Assembly (NCBI RefSeq): GCF_000970285.1
Contig: NZ_CP009516.1
Location: 4,877,036 to 4,941,035 of the forward strand
From: Methanosarcina horonobensis HB-1 = JCM 15518
GTDB lineage: Archaea > Halobacteriota > Methanosarcinia > Methanosarcinales > Methanosarcinaceae
Direction: 5' to 3'
Length of the DNA: 64,000 bases
Part shown: piece after piece, positions 51,201-61,123 of the stretch
Layout of the letters: each line of letters begins with the position of its first letter
Position numbering within the stretch: position 1 is the first letter of the stretch
Made by a program: the position numbers and the translations under genes
The notes under the pieces: model-generated
The model's input: only the letters and a program-made list of their open reading frames with translations
What the model was told of the DNA's origin: nothing
Database searches by the model: none

Positions 51201-51908
51201 TTAGTTGAGGACATTTACTATACTTTCCAGCCCGATAGCCTCCAGTTGTTCAGGAGAAACTACTGCAACGGTTGCCAGAAGTAAGATCAAGACAAGAGCG
51301 TAGATAATGCTCTTCAGTAAAAAGGAACTCATTGAAGAGCTTTTTTTGCGTTTACTGTCATCAACTTCTTCTGCCAGCCCTTCATACCTGACTTTTACAC
51401 TTGACCAGTCGGCATTTTTCCTGCCTGACTCACCTGAAGAGTCATCAGTCTCAGAATCTTTGCTTTTTCCGGAGAAAACGTATTTTGACCAGTCAACAGC
51501 TGGAGACTCTGAAGATGAAGTTGATTGACAGGTACTTAGAGGATCATTGCTGGATTTGAACGAAACATAAGATATCGTGGTCGTTCTGAAAGGAGATTTG
51601 GAACCCGACGGCATATCAGGCATTTCCGGAGCCTGAGAGTCCTGGGAAGGCCCCTGAATACTTGAATTATCAGAAGCGACAGATATTTCCGTTACCTTTT
51701 CCTCTGGAGGCAGAGACATATCATATGCCTTTCTTTTTTGAGGATCTTTGAGGGTTTCGTAAGCCTCTTTGATTTTTATGAATTTTTCGTGGGCATCAGG
51801 GGACTTGGCTCTGTCCGGATGATATTTTTTTGCAAAATAATGATACCTATCTTCGATTTCCTCAGAACTCGCACTTCTGGGAATGTCGAATAACTGATAA
51901 TAGTCCAC
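51201..51908 (-). CDS. Membrane-tailed J-domain protein
   Basis: A 235-residue protein with an N-terminal J domain (about 1-65) carrying HPD at residues 30-32, the contact for Hsp70 ATPase activation. It is followed by a long Ser/Asp/Glu/Pro-rich region (about 70-190) and a single hydrophobic segment near the end (about 195-217, SIIYALVLILLLATVAVV) with a short tail. The zinc-finger and substrate domains of DnaJ are absent. The layout predicts a tail-anchored cochaperone on the cytoplasmic membrane face. It lies 144 bp downstream of a lidless DnaK on the same strand, which is the obvious partner. Confidence 0.82.
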   Translation of the reverse strand: MDYYQLFDIPRSASSEEIEDRYHYFAKKYHPDRAKSPDAHEKFIKIKEAYETLKDPQKRKAYDMSLPPEEKVTEISVASDNSSIQGPSQDSQAPEMPDMPSGSKSPFRTTTISYVSFKSSNDPLSTCQSTSSSESPAVDWSKYVFSGKSKDSETDDSSGESGRKNADWSSVKVRYEGLAEEVDDSKRKKSSSMSSFLLKSIIYALVLILLLATVAVVSPEQLEAIGLESIVNVLN

Positions 51909-51961
51909 TGCTTTTCACCCTTTGAAACTATGTATTATTACTGAGCCTAATGTTGAGACAT

Positions 51962-52036
51962 TCTATTGAACTGTTAATCTATTGAACTGTTAATCTATTG
52001 AACTGTTAATCTATTGAGCCGTTAATCTATTGAAAG
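51962..52036. repeat. 16-bp tandem repeat, about 4.7 copies, between J-protein and DnaK-like genes
   Basis: The unit tctattgaactgttaa occurs perfectly at 51962, 51978 and 51994. It occurs with two changes at 52010, and as a partial copy from 52026 to 52036. It fills most of the space between the two co-oriented chaperone genes, just after the DnaK stop codon (minus strand). Confidence 0.92.
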
Positions 52037-52052
52037 TCTACTTATCAAAGTA

Positions 52053-53531
52053 TTAGTCATTGAGGCCCTCGGGCCTTTCTATAGTAACGCTTCTCATAAT
52101 TCCGGTTCCGAGGTCTTTAGCTGTAGCATGTATTATTCCGTTAGCATCAATATCGAAAGTAACCTCTATCCGTGGAATTCCTTTTGGAGCAGGTGGAATA
52201 TTATCGAGAACAAGCGTTCCTAAAGTAACATTTTTAGATGCAACCCTTTCCTCCCCCTGAAGGATTTTGCCTCTTACGACCTTCTGGTTATCGTAATGTG
52301 TGGTAAAGGTTTTACTGTTTCTTGTGGGAATTGTCGTGTTCCTTGGAATTATCGGTGCCATGAGATCCCCTATGGTTTCAAACCCGAGAGTAAGGGAAGT
52401 TACATCAAGAAGTACAACGTTACCTGCGTCAAGTTCTTCCTTTGGAGATTTAAGGTAATCGTTTCCGAGAATGCCAGCCTGAACAGCAGCTCCCATTGCA
52501 ACCACTTCATCAGGATTAATGTTCTGAAGAGCTTTTTTTCCCATAAACTCTTCTACAGCTCTCACGACAGCAGGTATCCTGGTAGATCCACCCACGAAAA
52601 TGACTTCATCAATTTCTGCAGGGGGAAGCTTCCCGTCCTGCAGGGTTTTCTCCATAATTGAGATAGTTTTTTTAACAAGGTCTTCAGTCATTGCGTCGAA
52701 CTGTTCTCTTGTTATATCGATGTCCAGGTTTTTGTTTTCAAAAACATAGGGCAGATTAACATTTGCGGTTGTGAGAGTCGACAGGTCAATCTTGCAGCGC
52801 TCTGCAGCCTCTCTAATGCGCTGCATTGCCTGAGGTATACCCGAGAGGTCTTTACCCTCAGCTTCCTGGAACCTGGCAAGTAAGTGTTCAACGATCCGTC
52901 TGTCGAAATCGTCACCACCAAGTTCGGTATCCCCGCTTGTAGCGAGCACTTCGAAGATCCCGCCTTTAATTTTAAGAATGGAGACATCAAAAGTCCCGCC
53001 TCCAAGGTCATAAACCAGAATTTTCCGGTTATCAATCCCATCCCTCAGACCATAAGCAAGCGCGGCTGCAGTAGGTTCGTTTATAACTCTGAGAACTTCG
53101 AGCCCTGCAAGTTCACCTGCTTTTTTTGTTGCAAAGCGTTGAGAATCGTTAAAGTAAGCAGGAACGGTTATTACCGCTTTTTCAACGGCATCCCCTAAAT
53201 ATTTCTCCGCATCGTGTTTTAGTTTTTGAAGGATCTTTGCGGAAACTCCGTGAGGAGTAAATTTCTCATTGTTCAGTGGTACCCTGTAATCGGGTTTCCC
53301 CATGTGTCTCTTGATGGAATGAACGGTATTCTCGGGGTTAGAAACCATCTGCCTTTTGGCAAGATCTCCTACGAGTAACTCATTCTTTTTTGAAAAACCC
53401 ACAACTGAAGGCGTAGTCCTTTTTCCTTCGGAATTGGTAATGACCTTGGGCTCACCAAGTTCAATTATCGCCATACAAGAATTAGTGGTTCCCAGGTCGA
53501 TTCCCAGTACTTTTCCTCTGATATTTGCCAT
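52053..53531 (-). CDS. DnaK-like Hsp70 without the C-terminal lid
   Basis: A 492-residue Hsp70. The nucleotide-binding domain begins [14 protein letters not shown], with [27 protein letters not shown] and [13 protein letters not shown]. The beta substrate-binding domain ([18 protein letters not shown] to [15 protein letters not shown]) is complete. The protein ends soon after, at [11 protein letters not shown], so the roughly 120-residue helical lid and disordered tail of normal DnaK (about 620 residues) are missing. The ATG at 53531 follows gggggtg; the further upstream in-frame start is not typical. Its position beside the J-protein suggests a pair. It is divergent from the thermosome gene. 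Confidence 0.88.
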   Translation of the reverse strand: MANIRGKVLGIDLGTTNSCMAIIELGEPKVITNSEGKRTTPSVVGFSKKNELLVGDLAKRQMVSNPENTVHSIKRHMGKPDYRVPLNNEKFTPHGVSAKILQKLKHDAEKYLGDAVEKAVITVPAYFNDSQRFATKKAGELAGLEVLRVINEPTAAALAYGLRDGIDNRKILVYDLGGGTFDVSILKIKGGIFEVLATSGDTELGGDDFDRRIVEHLLARFQEAEGKDLSGIPQAMQRIREAAERCKIDLSTLTTANVNLPYVFENKNLDIDITREQFDAMTEDLVKKTISIMEKTLQDGKLPPAEIDEVIFVGGSTRIPAVVRAVEEFMGKKALQNINPDEVVAMGAAVQAGILGNDYLKSPKEELDAGNVVLLDVTSLTLGFETIGDLMAPIIPRNTTIPTRNSKTFTTHYDNQKVVRGKILQGEERVASKNVTLGTLVLDNIPPAPKGIPRIEVTFDIDANGIIHATAKDLGTGIMRSVTIERPEGLND

Positions 53532-54440
53532 TGGCGCACCCCCAAGATTTTTATAATGTTTCGAAGAGATATTAATTTTTCTATTGGAGTTGTGATATAC
53601 ACATGTCGAATTAAATAATTTAAATAAATTACAAAGATTGGACAAATAAATAGTATAATATTTACTCAGATATAAAACGTTCTTTTTAAATTTTATTCAT
53701 AATGGAATAATTAGCATGACAAAGAATAGGTTAAAAATTTTCAGCTTGAGAAAATAACCATATCAAAATCTGGACTTATTTCAATGAAGATGAAACATAA
53801 AGATAAGCTGTAGAAATCACAAAAAGTAGAATAAGAGAAAGAAAAAAAATAGAGAAAGAAAAAAATCTTTTGCAGATATTTTGATTTCTTTATAACTGCA
53901 GAAAAAATGAACTAAACAGATTAAGTGTTTACGTTTAATACCATAACTTACCTCCAATATTGCAAATGGAAAACAAGGAAAAAATAAAACTTTAGATAAA
54001 ATATTTTATAAATAAACGAAATAGTTTGTATAAAATCTTATAATTTAGATTATAATTTTTTCTATTAAGAGAATTTATTTCTCTTTTATCCTCTATTGTT
54101 ATTTTGCCATTTTTACTCCCTGACTATTCCTGATAATTTCCAGATTATTTACTCAAGTTGTTCTGGAAACTTAAGTGCAGAAATATATACCAATTACCTA
54201 ATTTTTATTACCTGATTACCTAATTTTTATCGGATCTCCTACCTGTTTAACTGTTCTTTTCCGTTAAAGAAATCCGATATAAAACGGGTTCATCCAGGCT
54301 GTTCTTTGATGGAATATAAACTCAAAAATCCACTTATTCCGGAGAAAGCTTCGGGATGAGTTTATATAGAAGTACAAACATGTAAAATGCGATTTTAATT
54401 CCAGAGCTATTCCAAACTCACATTAATGGAGGATTAAATC
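53532..54440. other. Divergent region between the DnaK-like and thermosome genes
   Basis: 909 bp, very AT-rich. It should hold both chaperone promoters; a thermosome TATA box is at 54361-54368. Short direct repeats such as ttacctgattacctaattttta (around 54195-54228) occur. I see no protein gene or RNA. Confidence 0.5.
54361..54368 (+). promoter_or_regulatory. TATA box of the thermosome gene
   Basis: tttatata lies about 80 bases before the GTG start; transcription would begin near 54388 with a leader of about 50 nt carrying ggagg. Placement is inferred. Confidence 0.5.
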
Positions 54441-56096
54441 GTGGCAGGACAGCCAATATTCATTTTAAAAGAAGGAAGTAAGCGAACCAGAGGCAGGGAT
54501 GCCCAGAGCAACAACATTATGGCTGCAAAGGCAGTAGCAGAAGCAGTCAGAACCACCCTTGGTCCCAAAGGTATGGACAAGATGCTCGTGGACTCAATGG
54601 GCGATGTGGTCATTACAAACGACGGGGCAACCATTCTCAAAGAGATGGACATTGAGCACCCTGCAGCAAAGATGGTGGTAGAAGTTTCCAAGACCCAGGA
54701 TGATGAAGTGGGAGATGGAACTACCAGTGCAGCCGTAGTCGCAGGTGAGCTCTTAAAGAAGGCCGAGGACTTAATCGAACAGGAAGTTCATCCGACAATT
54801 ATTGCATCCGGATACAGGCTGGCAGCTGAAAAAGCTGTTGAGGTCCTTAACTCCCTGGCAATGAATGTGGATATGTCCAACAGGAACCTGCTGGTCAGCA
54901 TTGCCGAAACCGCCATGACCGGAAAAGGTGCAGAAGCCTCCAAGAGACTCCTTTCCGAGATTTCCGTGGACGCTGTTACAAGTGTTGTAGACACAAACGG
55001 CAAGATGACAGTCGACAAGGAAAATATTAGCGTTGTCAAGAAAGTAGGCGGCAGGACTGAGGATTCCGAGCTTATTCCGGGCATGATCATTGACAAGGAA
55101 AGAGTTCATACAAACATGCCTGAAAAGGTCAAAGATGCAAAGATCGCACTCCTGAATACCGCAATAGAGCTCAAAGACACCGAAGTGGACGCAGAAATTT
55201 CAATAACTTCTCCTGACCAGCTCCAGTCCTTCCTTGACCAGGAAGAACAGATGCTCAAGAAGATCGTCCAGAAGGTAATCAACAGCGGTGCAAACGTAGT
55301 TTTCTGCCAGAAGGGAGTTGAAGACCTTGCCCAGCACTACCTTGCAAAAGCAGGCATTTTCGCTGTCCGCAGAGTCAAGAAGAGTGACATGGAAAAACTC
55401 GCAAGAGCAACAGGCGGCAAGCTCATCACCAACCTCGACGAGATTACCCCCGAAGACCTCGGCTTTGCCAGGCTCGTTGAAGAGAAGAAGGTTGGCGGCG
55501 ACAGCATGACATTTGTCACAGGCTGCGACAACCCGAAAGCTGTTACTATTTTGCTGCGCGGTGGCACAGAACATGTGGTTGACAGCATCGACAGCGCTCT
55601 TGAAGACGCCCTCCGTGTAGTAGGAGTTGCAATCGAAGACGAAAAGCTCGTTGCAGGTGGCGGCTCTCCAGAAGTTGAAGTTGCTCTCAGGCTCCAGGAA
55701 TACGCAGCAACTCTTGAAGGCAGGGAACAGCTTGCAGTCAAAGCTTACGCTGAAGCTCTCGAAGTTATTCCAAGAACTCTTGCGGAAAACGCAGGTCTCG
55801 ACCCGATCGACATGCTCATGGAGCTCCGCTCCCAGCACGAAAAAGGAATGAAGACCGCAGGACTTAATGTTTACGAAGGCAAGGTCGTTGACATGTGGGA
55901 GAACTTTGTAGTCGAACCCCTCAGAGTCAAGACACAGGTAATCAACGCAGCTACAGAGTCTGCAGTCATGATCCTCAGGATCGACGACATCATCGCTTCT
56001 ACCCGTGCAGCTCCGAGCCCCGAAGAAATGGGTGGAATGCCACCAGGAATGGGTGGAATGCCGGGAATGGGTGGAATGCCACCAGGAATGATGTAA
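54441..56096 (+). CDS. Thermosome subunit (group II chaperonin)
   Basis: A 551-residue subunit of the archaeal chaperonin that folds proteins in an ATP-driven double ring. [20 protein letters not shown] and [15 protein letters not shown] (about 90-104) form the nucleotide site. [15 protein letters not shown] lies near residue 405. The C-terminus is a Gly/Met-rich tail of [13 protein letters not shown] repeats that hangs into the central cavity. The start is GTG 54441, with ggagg about ten bases upstream. Methanosarcina have several thermosome paralogues; I cannot tell which this is. Likely heat-induced, as for other archaeal chaperonins. Confidence 0.95.
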   Translation: MAGQPIFILKEGSKRTRGRDAQSNNIMAAKAVAEAVRTTLGPKGMDKMLVDSMGDVVITNDGATILKEMDIEHPAAKMVVEVSKTQDDEVGDGTTSAAVVAGELLKKAEDLIEQEVHPTIIASGYRLAAEKAVEVLNSLAMNVDMSNRNLLVSIAETAMTGKGAEASKRLLSEISVDAVTSVVDTNGKMTVDKENISVVKKVGGRTEDSELIPGMIIDKERVHTNMPEKVKDAKIALLNTAIELKDTEVDAEISITSPDQLQSFLDQEEQMLKKIVQKVINSGANVVFCQKGVEDLAQHYLAKAGIFAVRRVKKSDMEKLARATGGKLITNLDEITPEDLGFARLVEEKKVGGDSMTFVTGCDNPKAVTILLRGGTEHVVDSIDSALEDALRVVGVAIEDEKLVAGGGSPEVEVALRLQEYAATLEGREQLAVKAYAEALEVIPRTLAENAGLDPIDMLMELRSQHEKGMKTAGLNVYEGKVVDMWENFVVEPLRVKTQVINAATESAVMILRIDDIIASTRAAPSPEEMGGMPPGMGGMPGMGGMPPGMM

Positions 56097-56437
56097 TTCT
56101 CCAAAAGTAAAACCGAATACTGATTGAATCCAAAAAGGTGCAGTTTCCATACTGCTCCTTTTTAAAGTTCAATCAGAAAACATTCAAGCCTGAAAGCCTG
56201 TTTTCCGGACTCTCACCGGAAAATCCATGTGAATCTACTTTCTCTTTTTCTCTCAGGCTTCTTTTCAGGTTTTTCGAATAAATCAGAATTCTTTCAGGTT
56301 TTTGAATTACAGGCTATTTTTGCAGTCAGAACCTTATAAATGAATTTATAAACGGACTTATAAACAAATTTATAAAAAATCCGCAAGAGAATTCATAAAA
56401 GAATTAGTAAATGTGTTTTTGCAAATTAACTCGCTTT
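56097..56437. other. Convergent intergenic region
   Basis: 341 bp. A hairpin (tgcagtttcc...ggaaactg-type) is not clear. The plus strand is T-rich after the thermosome stop (56155-56170 and 56230-56280), which may act in termination. Repeated cttataaa(t/c) motifs occur at 56333-56400. No gene is supported. Confidence 0.45.
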
Positions 56438-57559
56438 TCAACTTTTTTTAAGACAGTTGAGGATGTCTTCAGCTTCATACTTTGTTTTTATTATCCGCGT
56501 CCTGCCTCGCTTGCCCTTGCCTGTAAAGTCGGCGTCCACATAGTTAAGTGTCTGAAGCCTGTTGACCATGCCGTAAAAGCGAGTGTATCCGAGCTGTGTC
56601 AGTTCGTGGAATGATTTGTAGAGTTCTCCGGCCTTGACGTCATCTGCCCTTGCTATCAGTTCAAGCAGTTGTTTTTCAGAGTCCGAAAGGAGGCTTATGC
56701 CCCTGCACAGATGCAGAAGTTTGGAAGCTTCGTAGGCTTTTTCCGCATCCTCGGATAAAATCATGCGGCTTCCCCTACGCTCGGCGTTGAAACCCGAACG
56801 TCTCAGAAGGTCGATCCCAACCCTGAGATCTCCTGTCTTTTCCACGTAAGAGACGACAAGTCCCAGCACTTCGTCAGAGATTACTTTCGGGTAAAAACCG
56901 TACCTAACTCTGTCCTTAAGGATATCCAAGATCTCTGCCTCCCCATACCTTGGGAAGGATATTTCTTCAGGCAGAAAAACCGAGTTAACCCTTGAATCCA
57001 GGCAGTAAAGATCAGATGCATCATTTACGATCCCTATTACCCCGATTTTTGCTCCCGGGTATTGTTCATGAGCCCTCAGAAGAGAATACATCACTTCATT
57101 GGCGTGACCTTCACAGCACAGATAATTAAGATCGTCCAGTGCCACAATCAGAACTTTCTCCGAAGAAACCAGGAAATTTACAACAGTTTCAAAAAGTTTC
57201 CTGAAAGCAATCCCGGAATTAGGAGGGGAGATTCCAAAAAGCTGTCTGTAAATCCTGGACATTACCGCAAAACGTGTTGAATCGATCTGGCAGTTAACCT
57301 TCACAGTTACAATACCTGGAGCATGGGCTTCGATTTCTCTAAAGGTTTTCATAACTGCACTTGTTTTTCCTGTTCCCGGAGGCCCAACCAGCAAACAGTT
57401 TAAAGGACGCATACCGCGCAGAGCTGGTTTAAGTGCAAACCTGAGCGCATTTAACTGCGAGTCCCTGTGAGGAAAGTATTCCGGGAGATAATCCGGCTCA
57501 AGTACCGAAAGGTCCTTAAATAAGGTTTCGTCCCAGAGTAGTATATCGTTACCTGTCAA
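56438..57559 (-). CDS. cdc6: Orc1/Cdc6 family replication initiator
   Basis: A 373-residue AAA+ initiator. Walker A is VGPPGTGKTSAVMK at about 59-72, and Walker B is LIVALDDLNYL near 141. Sensor and lid segments follow, and the C-terminal winged helix includes LLELIARADDVKAG, YTRFYGMVNRLQTL and GRTRIIK. ORC1/Cdc6 proteins bind origin sequences or load MCM. It is one of several copies typical of Methanosarcina. I looked for origin recognition boxes in the flanking gap and found none I could recognise, so this may be a non-origin paralogue. The start ATG at 57559 fits. Confidence 0.92.
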   Translation of the reverse strand: MTGNDILLWDETLFKDLSVLEPDYLPEYFPHRDSQLNALRFALKPALRGMRPLNCLLVGPPGTGKTSAVMKTFREIEAHAPGIVTVKVNCQIDSTRFAVMSRIYRQLFGISPPNSGIAFRKLFETVVNFLVSSEKVLIVALDDLNYLCCEGHANEVMYSLLRAHEQYPGAKIGVIGIVNDASDLYCLDSRVNSVFLPEEISFPRYGEAEILDILKDRVRYGFYPKVISDEVLGLVVSYVEKTGDLRVGIDLLRRSGFNAERRGSRMILSEDAEKAYEASKLLHLCRGISLLSDSEKQLLELIARADDVKAGELYKSFHELTQLGYTRFYGMVNRLQTLNYVDADFTGKGKRGRTRIIKTKYEAEDILNCLKKS

Positions 57560-58356
57560 GGAAATATGCTCCTTTGTGATTGCTGTACTTTAATTTAGCA
57601 TTTTTACTGCTGGATTCTCACCACTGAATTTCCTGTGATTGCCAGATACTGATTTTGAGTGCCGGTCTGTAAAGACATATCCGACTGATCTTGTCTAACT
57701 GATTATAAAGCAATCTAATTAGATATTGAATTCAGTGTAATTAAACATTTTAAGTTCCGCATTTTGAACACAGCTTTTAAAAGGTCAAATCTCAGATTTT
57801 AATATAAATAAGTTAAATTTTCGTAAATATATCTATTGCTCTGTTTAAATTTTTCATAAATATGTTTTATTACATCTTAGCTTTTTTGAATTTTTACGAA
57901 TAATGAATTACTTCTAAACATGCATCCTGTAATTTTGGGAGACTGCCCATGAGACCGATAATTCAATAATATTGACAACCAACCCCGGATAAAGAAAGAA
58001 ACTTATGATTTGTTCTGTTAACTTTATTTAAGTTTAATTTATAAAAAGGGTATTTATTGACTGAAGGCAAAACAAACAAAAGAAGAATTAAAATAGAAGC
58101 AACTAAAAAGTTAACAGAAAACACTAAAGAGTAAATAAATGCCATTAAAAATGGCCAAAAATATTTGAAGGACAGATTAAAGTATTACGAAATTGCTTGA
58201 AGAGCATTATAAGATTAATCGAAGAATAATTAGAGTAATTAAAACAGAGAGAAATTTCTGAGCACATATTTGAAGGTTAACTGCATATTTGAAGGTAACT
58301 GTATACTTGAAAAACAGACGCAATATGTTCGGTATTTATAGCGGATAGGGGGAAAC
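57560..58356. other. Divergent intergenic region of about 800 bp
   Basis: Very AT-rich from 57720 onwards. No origin recognition box, RNA gene or frame could be recognised. Candidate TATA boxes are at 57800-57812 and 58030-58045, and a ggggga ribosome-binding site precedes the CYTH-CHAD gene. Confidence 0.5.
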
Positions 58357-60999
58357 ATGGAAATCGAATCTAAATTTCTTGTACCTGAAGAGACAGATTT
58401 TAAAGCACTTGAAAATCTCTCCAAGATTGCTTCTTATACGATTTCTGAAGCCCATATCCAGCTAAATGAAGACACTTTTCTTGATACTGAAAATAAAGAC
58501 ATAATGGCTGCAGGATACTACCTGAGAGTGAGAAAATCTTCAGGGGAAAAAGGGAAATGGATCACCATCAAAAGTCTGGGAGGTTTTAAAGCAGGAACCC
58601 ACAGGAGAGAAGAATACGTCAGTTTCCTGCCTGAAGGGCTTTCCGTACTCGAATGCCCCGACCTCCGGATTAGGAATATGATTTTTGAATTTACTTCAGG
58701 GCTTAACCTATCTCCGTTTATTACTCTCAAACAGAAAAGAATAATTCGCCAGTTAAAGCTTGAAGAAAAACCTATAGCTGACCTCTATCTGGACAGAGTA
58801 AACCTCAAAAGCGAGAGCAGGAAAAAAATATACAATGAATTTGAGGTTGAACTTAAAAGCGGAGGGACTGTTGATGACCTTGAGGCCATCCGAGCTTTCT
58901 TGTACAGTCATTATAGACTTGTAGAGAGTCCTTTTTCCAAATTTGAGAGAGCCTGTATTTTCAGGGAAAATCTCCCTGAAAAAACTCTTCTGGATCTGAG
59001 AGAAAGAGCTGTCTGTACACAGCTGGCGAACCACAAAAATATCTACGGGAAACAGGCTAAAATTCTGCTTTTACTTGACAGGGGCAGTAGTCCCGAAGAA
59101 CTAAGCCTTCTACTCAAAACTCCAGCACCTGAGATCGAAGCCCTGCTTTCGCGGTTTGAAAAACAAAGGCTTTCTATTTTTCCTTTTACAAGATCTAAAG
59201 AAAAAACTCCTGAAAAAAATCTCATATTTTACTTCCAATCCGGAAGAGGGAATCCAGAAAAGAGCTGGACAGAAATTGGTTACGAAGAATGGTCTGCCGA
59301 CACCCTCTTAAAATATTACGGGATTAGCAGAGAAAAGGCAGAAAATATAATGGCAGGATCTCTTGCTCTTTTTGACGGGCTTTCTGCTTATCACGGACTC
59401 GGAAAAAAAGAAAGAGAACTACTTGGACTTGCAGCTCTTCTGCAGAATATCGGGAGTACCGTATCCAGCAGAGAAGAAAAAACACTGATCAGCAGGGAGA
59501 TTATCCTCACACATCCCCTTAAAGGCCTGAAACTTAATGAATTGAAGATGCTGGCTCTGATAACGGAACTTCAGGACTCTTCAAAAAGTGAGAAAAACTT
59601 TTGCCTTGCGCTTGAAGAGACGAATAATAATCTTTCTCCTGCTTTTCAGAACAAAGCTCTTACTCTTGTTGCTTTTCTCCGGATCGCAAGCATATTAGAA
59701 ACCGGCAATCAAAGCTCTTTGCCCTGCAGGTTCAGGCAGCTTGACGGAGCCGTCGAAATAGAACTTACAGAACTTGATGCAGAAAAAATTGCAAAAAAAG
59801 CAGAAAAGAGAAGCGAACTTTGGGAATATCTCTTCAACACTGAGTTGCGATTCATTCAGGCCAGGGAATCTCTTGAATCCGGAGTCACAGATAAAACAAA
59901 GAGAGAAAAAGTAGAAGAAGATGAAGAAAAAGGAGAGGAAAAACTTCGGGAGAAAGTTGAGGACAGAATTGAAAAAAGGATAGAGAAGAAGAAAAGAAGA
60001 GAAACCCAGAAATTCACGGTCAGTCCGGAAGATTCCATGGCTTTTGTTGCGCACAGAATCTTTGCATATCAGTTCTCCCAGATGCTCGCCCATGAAAAAG
60101 GGACTCGAAAAGGAGAAGATATCGAAGAGTTGCACGATATGCGCGTCGCGGTCCGCAGAATGAGGGCAGCAGCAATAGTGTTTGGGGAATACCTTGAATC
60201 CGAAAAAGTGGAGCCTCACCTTAAAGGGCTCAGAAGAACTCTTGGTGCACTGGGCGGAGTCCGGGACCTGGATGTTTTCCGGGAGAAAGCAGAAGCTTAC
60301 CTGAAAAACCTGCCACCAGGGCATGAGCATGACCTTGACCCTCTTTTTCTTACACTTGAAGAGGAAAGAGAAAAAGCCAGGGAAGACATGCTTGATTACC
60401 TGGACAGTGAAAAGTACAGCCGTTTTAAAAAAGATTTTTCGGAATTTCTGGACTTTCCGGAAACCTGGACTCTACCCACAAGTACGGAAAAACATGATTC
60501 TCTACCGCACAGGGTAAAGGATGTCCTTCCTTCTATCCTCTACGCCCGTTTAGCCGATATAAGCGCCTATTCCGAATGGTTAGAAGGACCCTATGTTTCT
60601 ATTGAGAGGCTGCACAGGCTCAGGATTGCAGCCAAAGGGCTACGTTATACTCTGGAATTCTTTGAGAGTGTCCTTGGAAAAGAAGTTGAGGGTCTGATCA
60701 AGGATTTCAAAGTTTTGCAGGACCACCTTGGAGACCTTCATGACGCAGCAGTTGCAACTGAAATGCTGGGTGCTTATCTAAAGACAGGAGCCTGGGAACT
60801 TCCAGGAAGTGAAAAGGTATCAAATGAAAAAAAACAAGTAACCGAAAATCCTGAAGGAATTGAAGCTTACCTCGCCTATAGAGAAGCAGAGCTTTTAACA
60901 TTACTTGACACTTTTCCGGAAGCCTGGGAAAAAGTCCAGACAGGCGAGTTTAGAAAGGAAATTGAAAGTGAGATCAGAAGCCTGTATGAGGTCCACTGA
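58357..60999 (+). CDS. CYTH-(degenerate Ppx-type HD)-CHAD fusion protein
   Basis: An 880-residue protein. The CYTH (triphosphate tunnel) domain covers about 1-195, with EIESKF at its start and YYLRVRK and KTIKSLGG-like KWITIKSLGG in its strands. The middle (about 300-505) resembles the C-terminal HD domain of the neighbouring Ppx, with LLGLAALLQNIGS where Ppx has EYGATLHDIG, so the metal His-Asp pair is lost. A Glu/Lys coiled linker (about 512-548) leads to the CHAD domain (about 552-870), with DMRVAVRRMRAA, LGGVRDLDVF and RLRIAAKGLRYTLEFF, a Lys/Arg/His-rich helical polyphosphate-binding fold. It converges with ppx. Confidence 0.9.
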   Translation: MEIESKFLVPEETDFKALENLSKIASYTISEAHIQLNEDTFLDTENKDIMAAGYYLRVRKSSGEKGKWITIKSLGGFKAGTHRREEYVSFLPEGLSVLECPDLRIRNMIFEFTSGLNLSPFITLKQKRIIRQLKLEEKPIADLYLDRVNLKSESRKKIYNEFEVELKSGGTVDDLEAIRAFLYSHYRLVESPFSKFERACIFRENLPEKTLLDLRERAVCTQLANHKNIYGKQAKILLLLDRGSSPEELSLLLKTPAPEIEALLSRFEKQRLSIFPFTRSKEKTPEKNLIFYFQSGRGNPEKSWTEIGYEEWSADTLLKYYGISREKAENIMAGSLALFDGLSAYHGLGKKERELLGLAALLQNIGSTVSSREEKTLISREIILTHPLKGLKLNELKMLALITELQDSSKSEKNFCLALEETNNNLSPAFQNKALTLVAFLRIASILETGNQSSLPCRFRQLDGAVEIELTELDAEKIAKKAEKRSELWEYLFNTELRFIQARESLESGVTDKTKREKVEEDEEKGEEKLREKVEDRIEKRIEKKKRRETQKFTVSPEDSMAFVAHRIFAYQFSQMLAHEKGTRKGEDIEELHDMRVAVRRMRAAAIVFGEYLESEKVEPHLKGLRRTLGALGGVRDLDVFREKAEAYLKNLPPGHEHDLDPLFLTLEEEREKAREDMLDYLDSEKYSRFKKDFSEFLDFPETWTLPTSTEKHDSLPHRVKDVLPSILYARLADISAYSEWLEGPYVSIERLHRLRIAAKGLRYTLEFFESVLGKEVEGLIKDFKVLQDHLGDLHDAAVATEMLGAYLKTGAWELPGSEKVSNEKKQVTENPEGIEAYLAYREAELLTLLDTFPEAWEKVQTGEFRKEIESEIRSLYEVH

Positions 61000-61123
61000 C
61001 AGATTCTCAGTTATTTTTGAGAAGCAGTTTAAATTGAAAAAAATCCAGGTAACCCAATTTTTGAAAAGGCTTCACTTTGGAAGGAATTTTATTTCTGAAG
61101 AAACCTCAAGTTTTTAAGGAGTT

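Noticed and set aside
57560-58356. Replication origin beside the Orc1/Cdc6 gene
   Set aside because: No origin recognition box or mini-box could be found, and AT-richness is general in intergenic DNA here.
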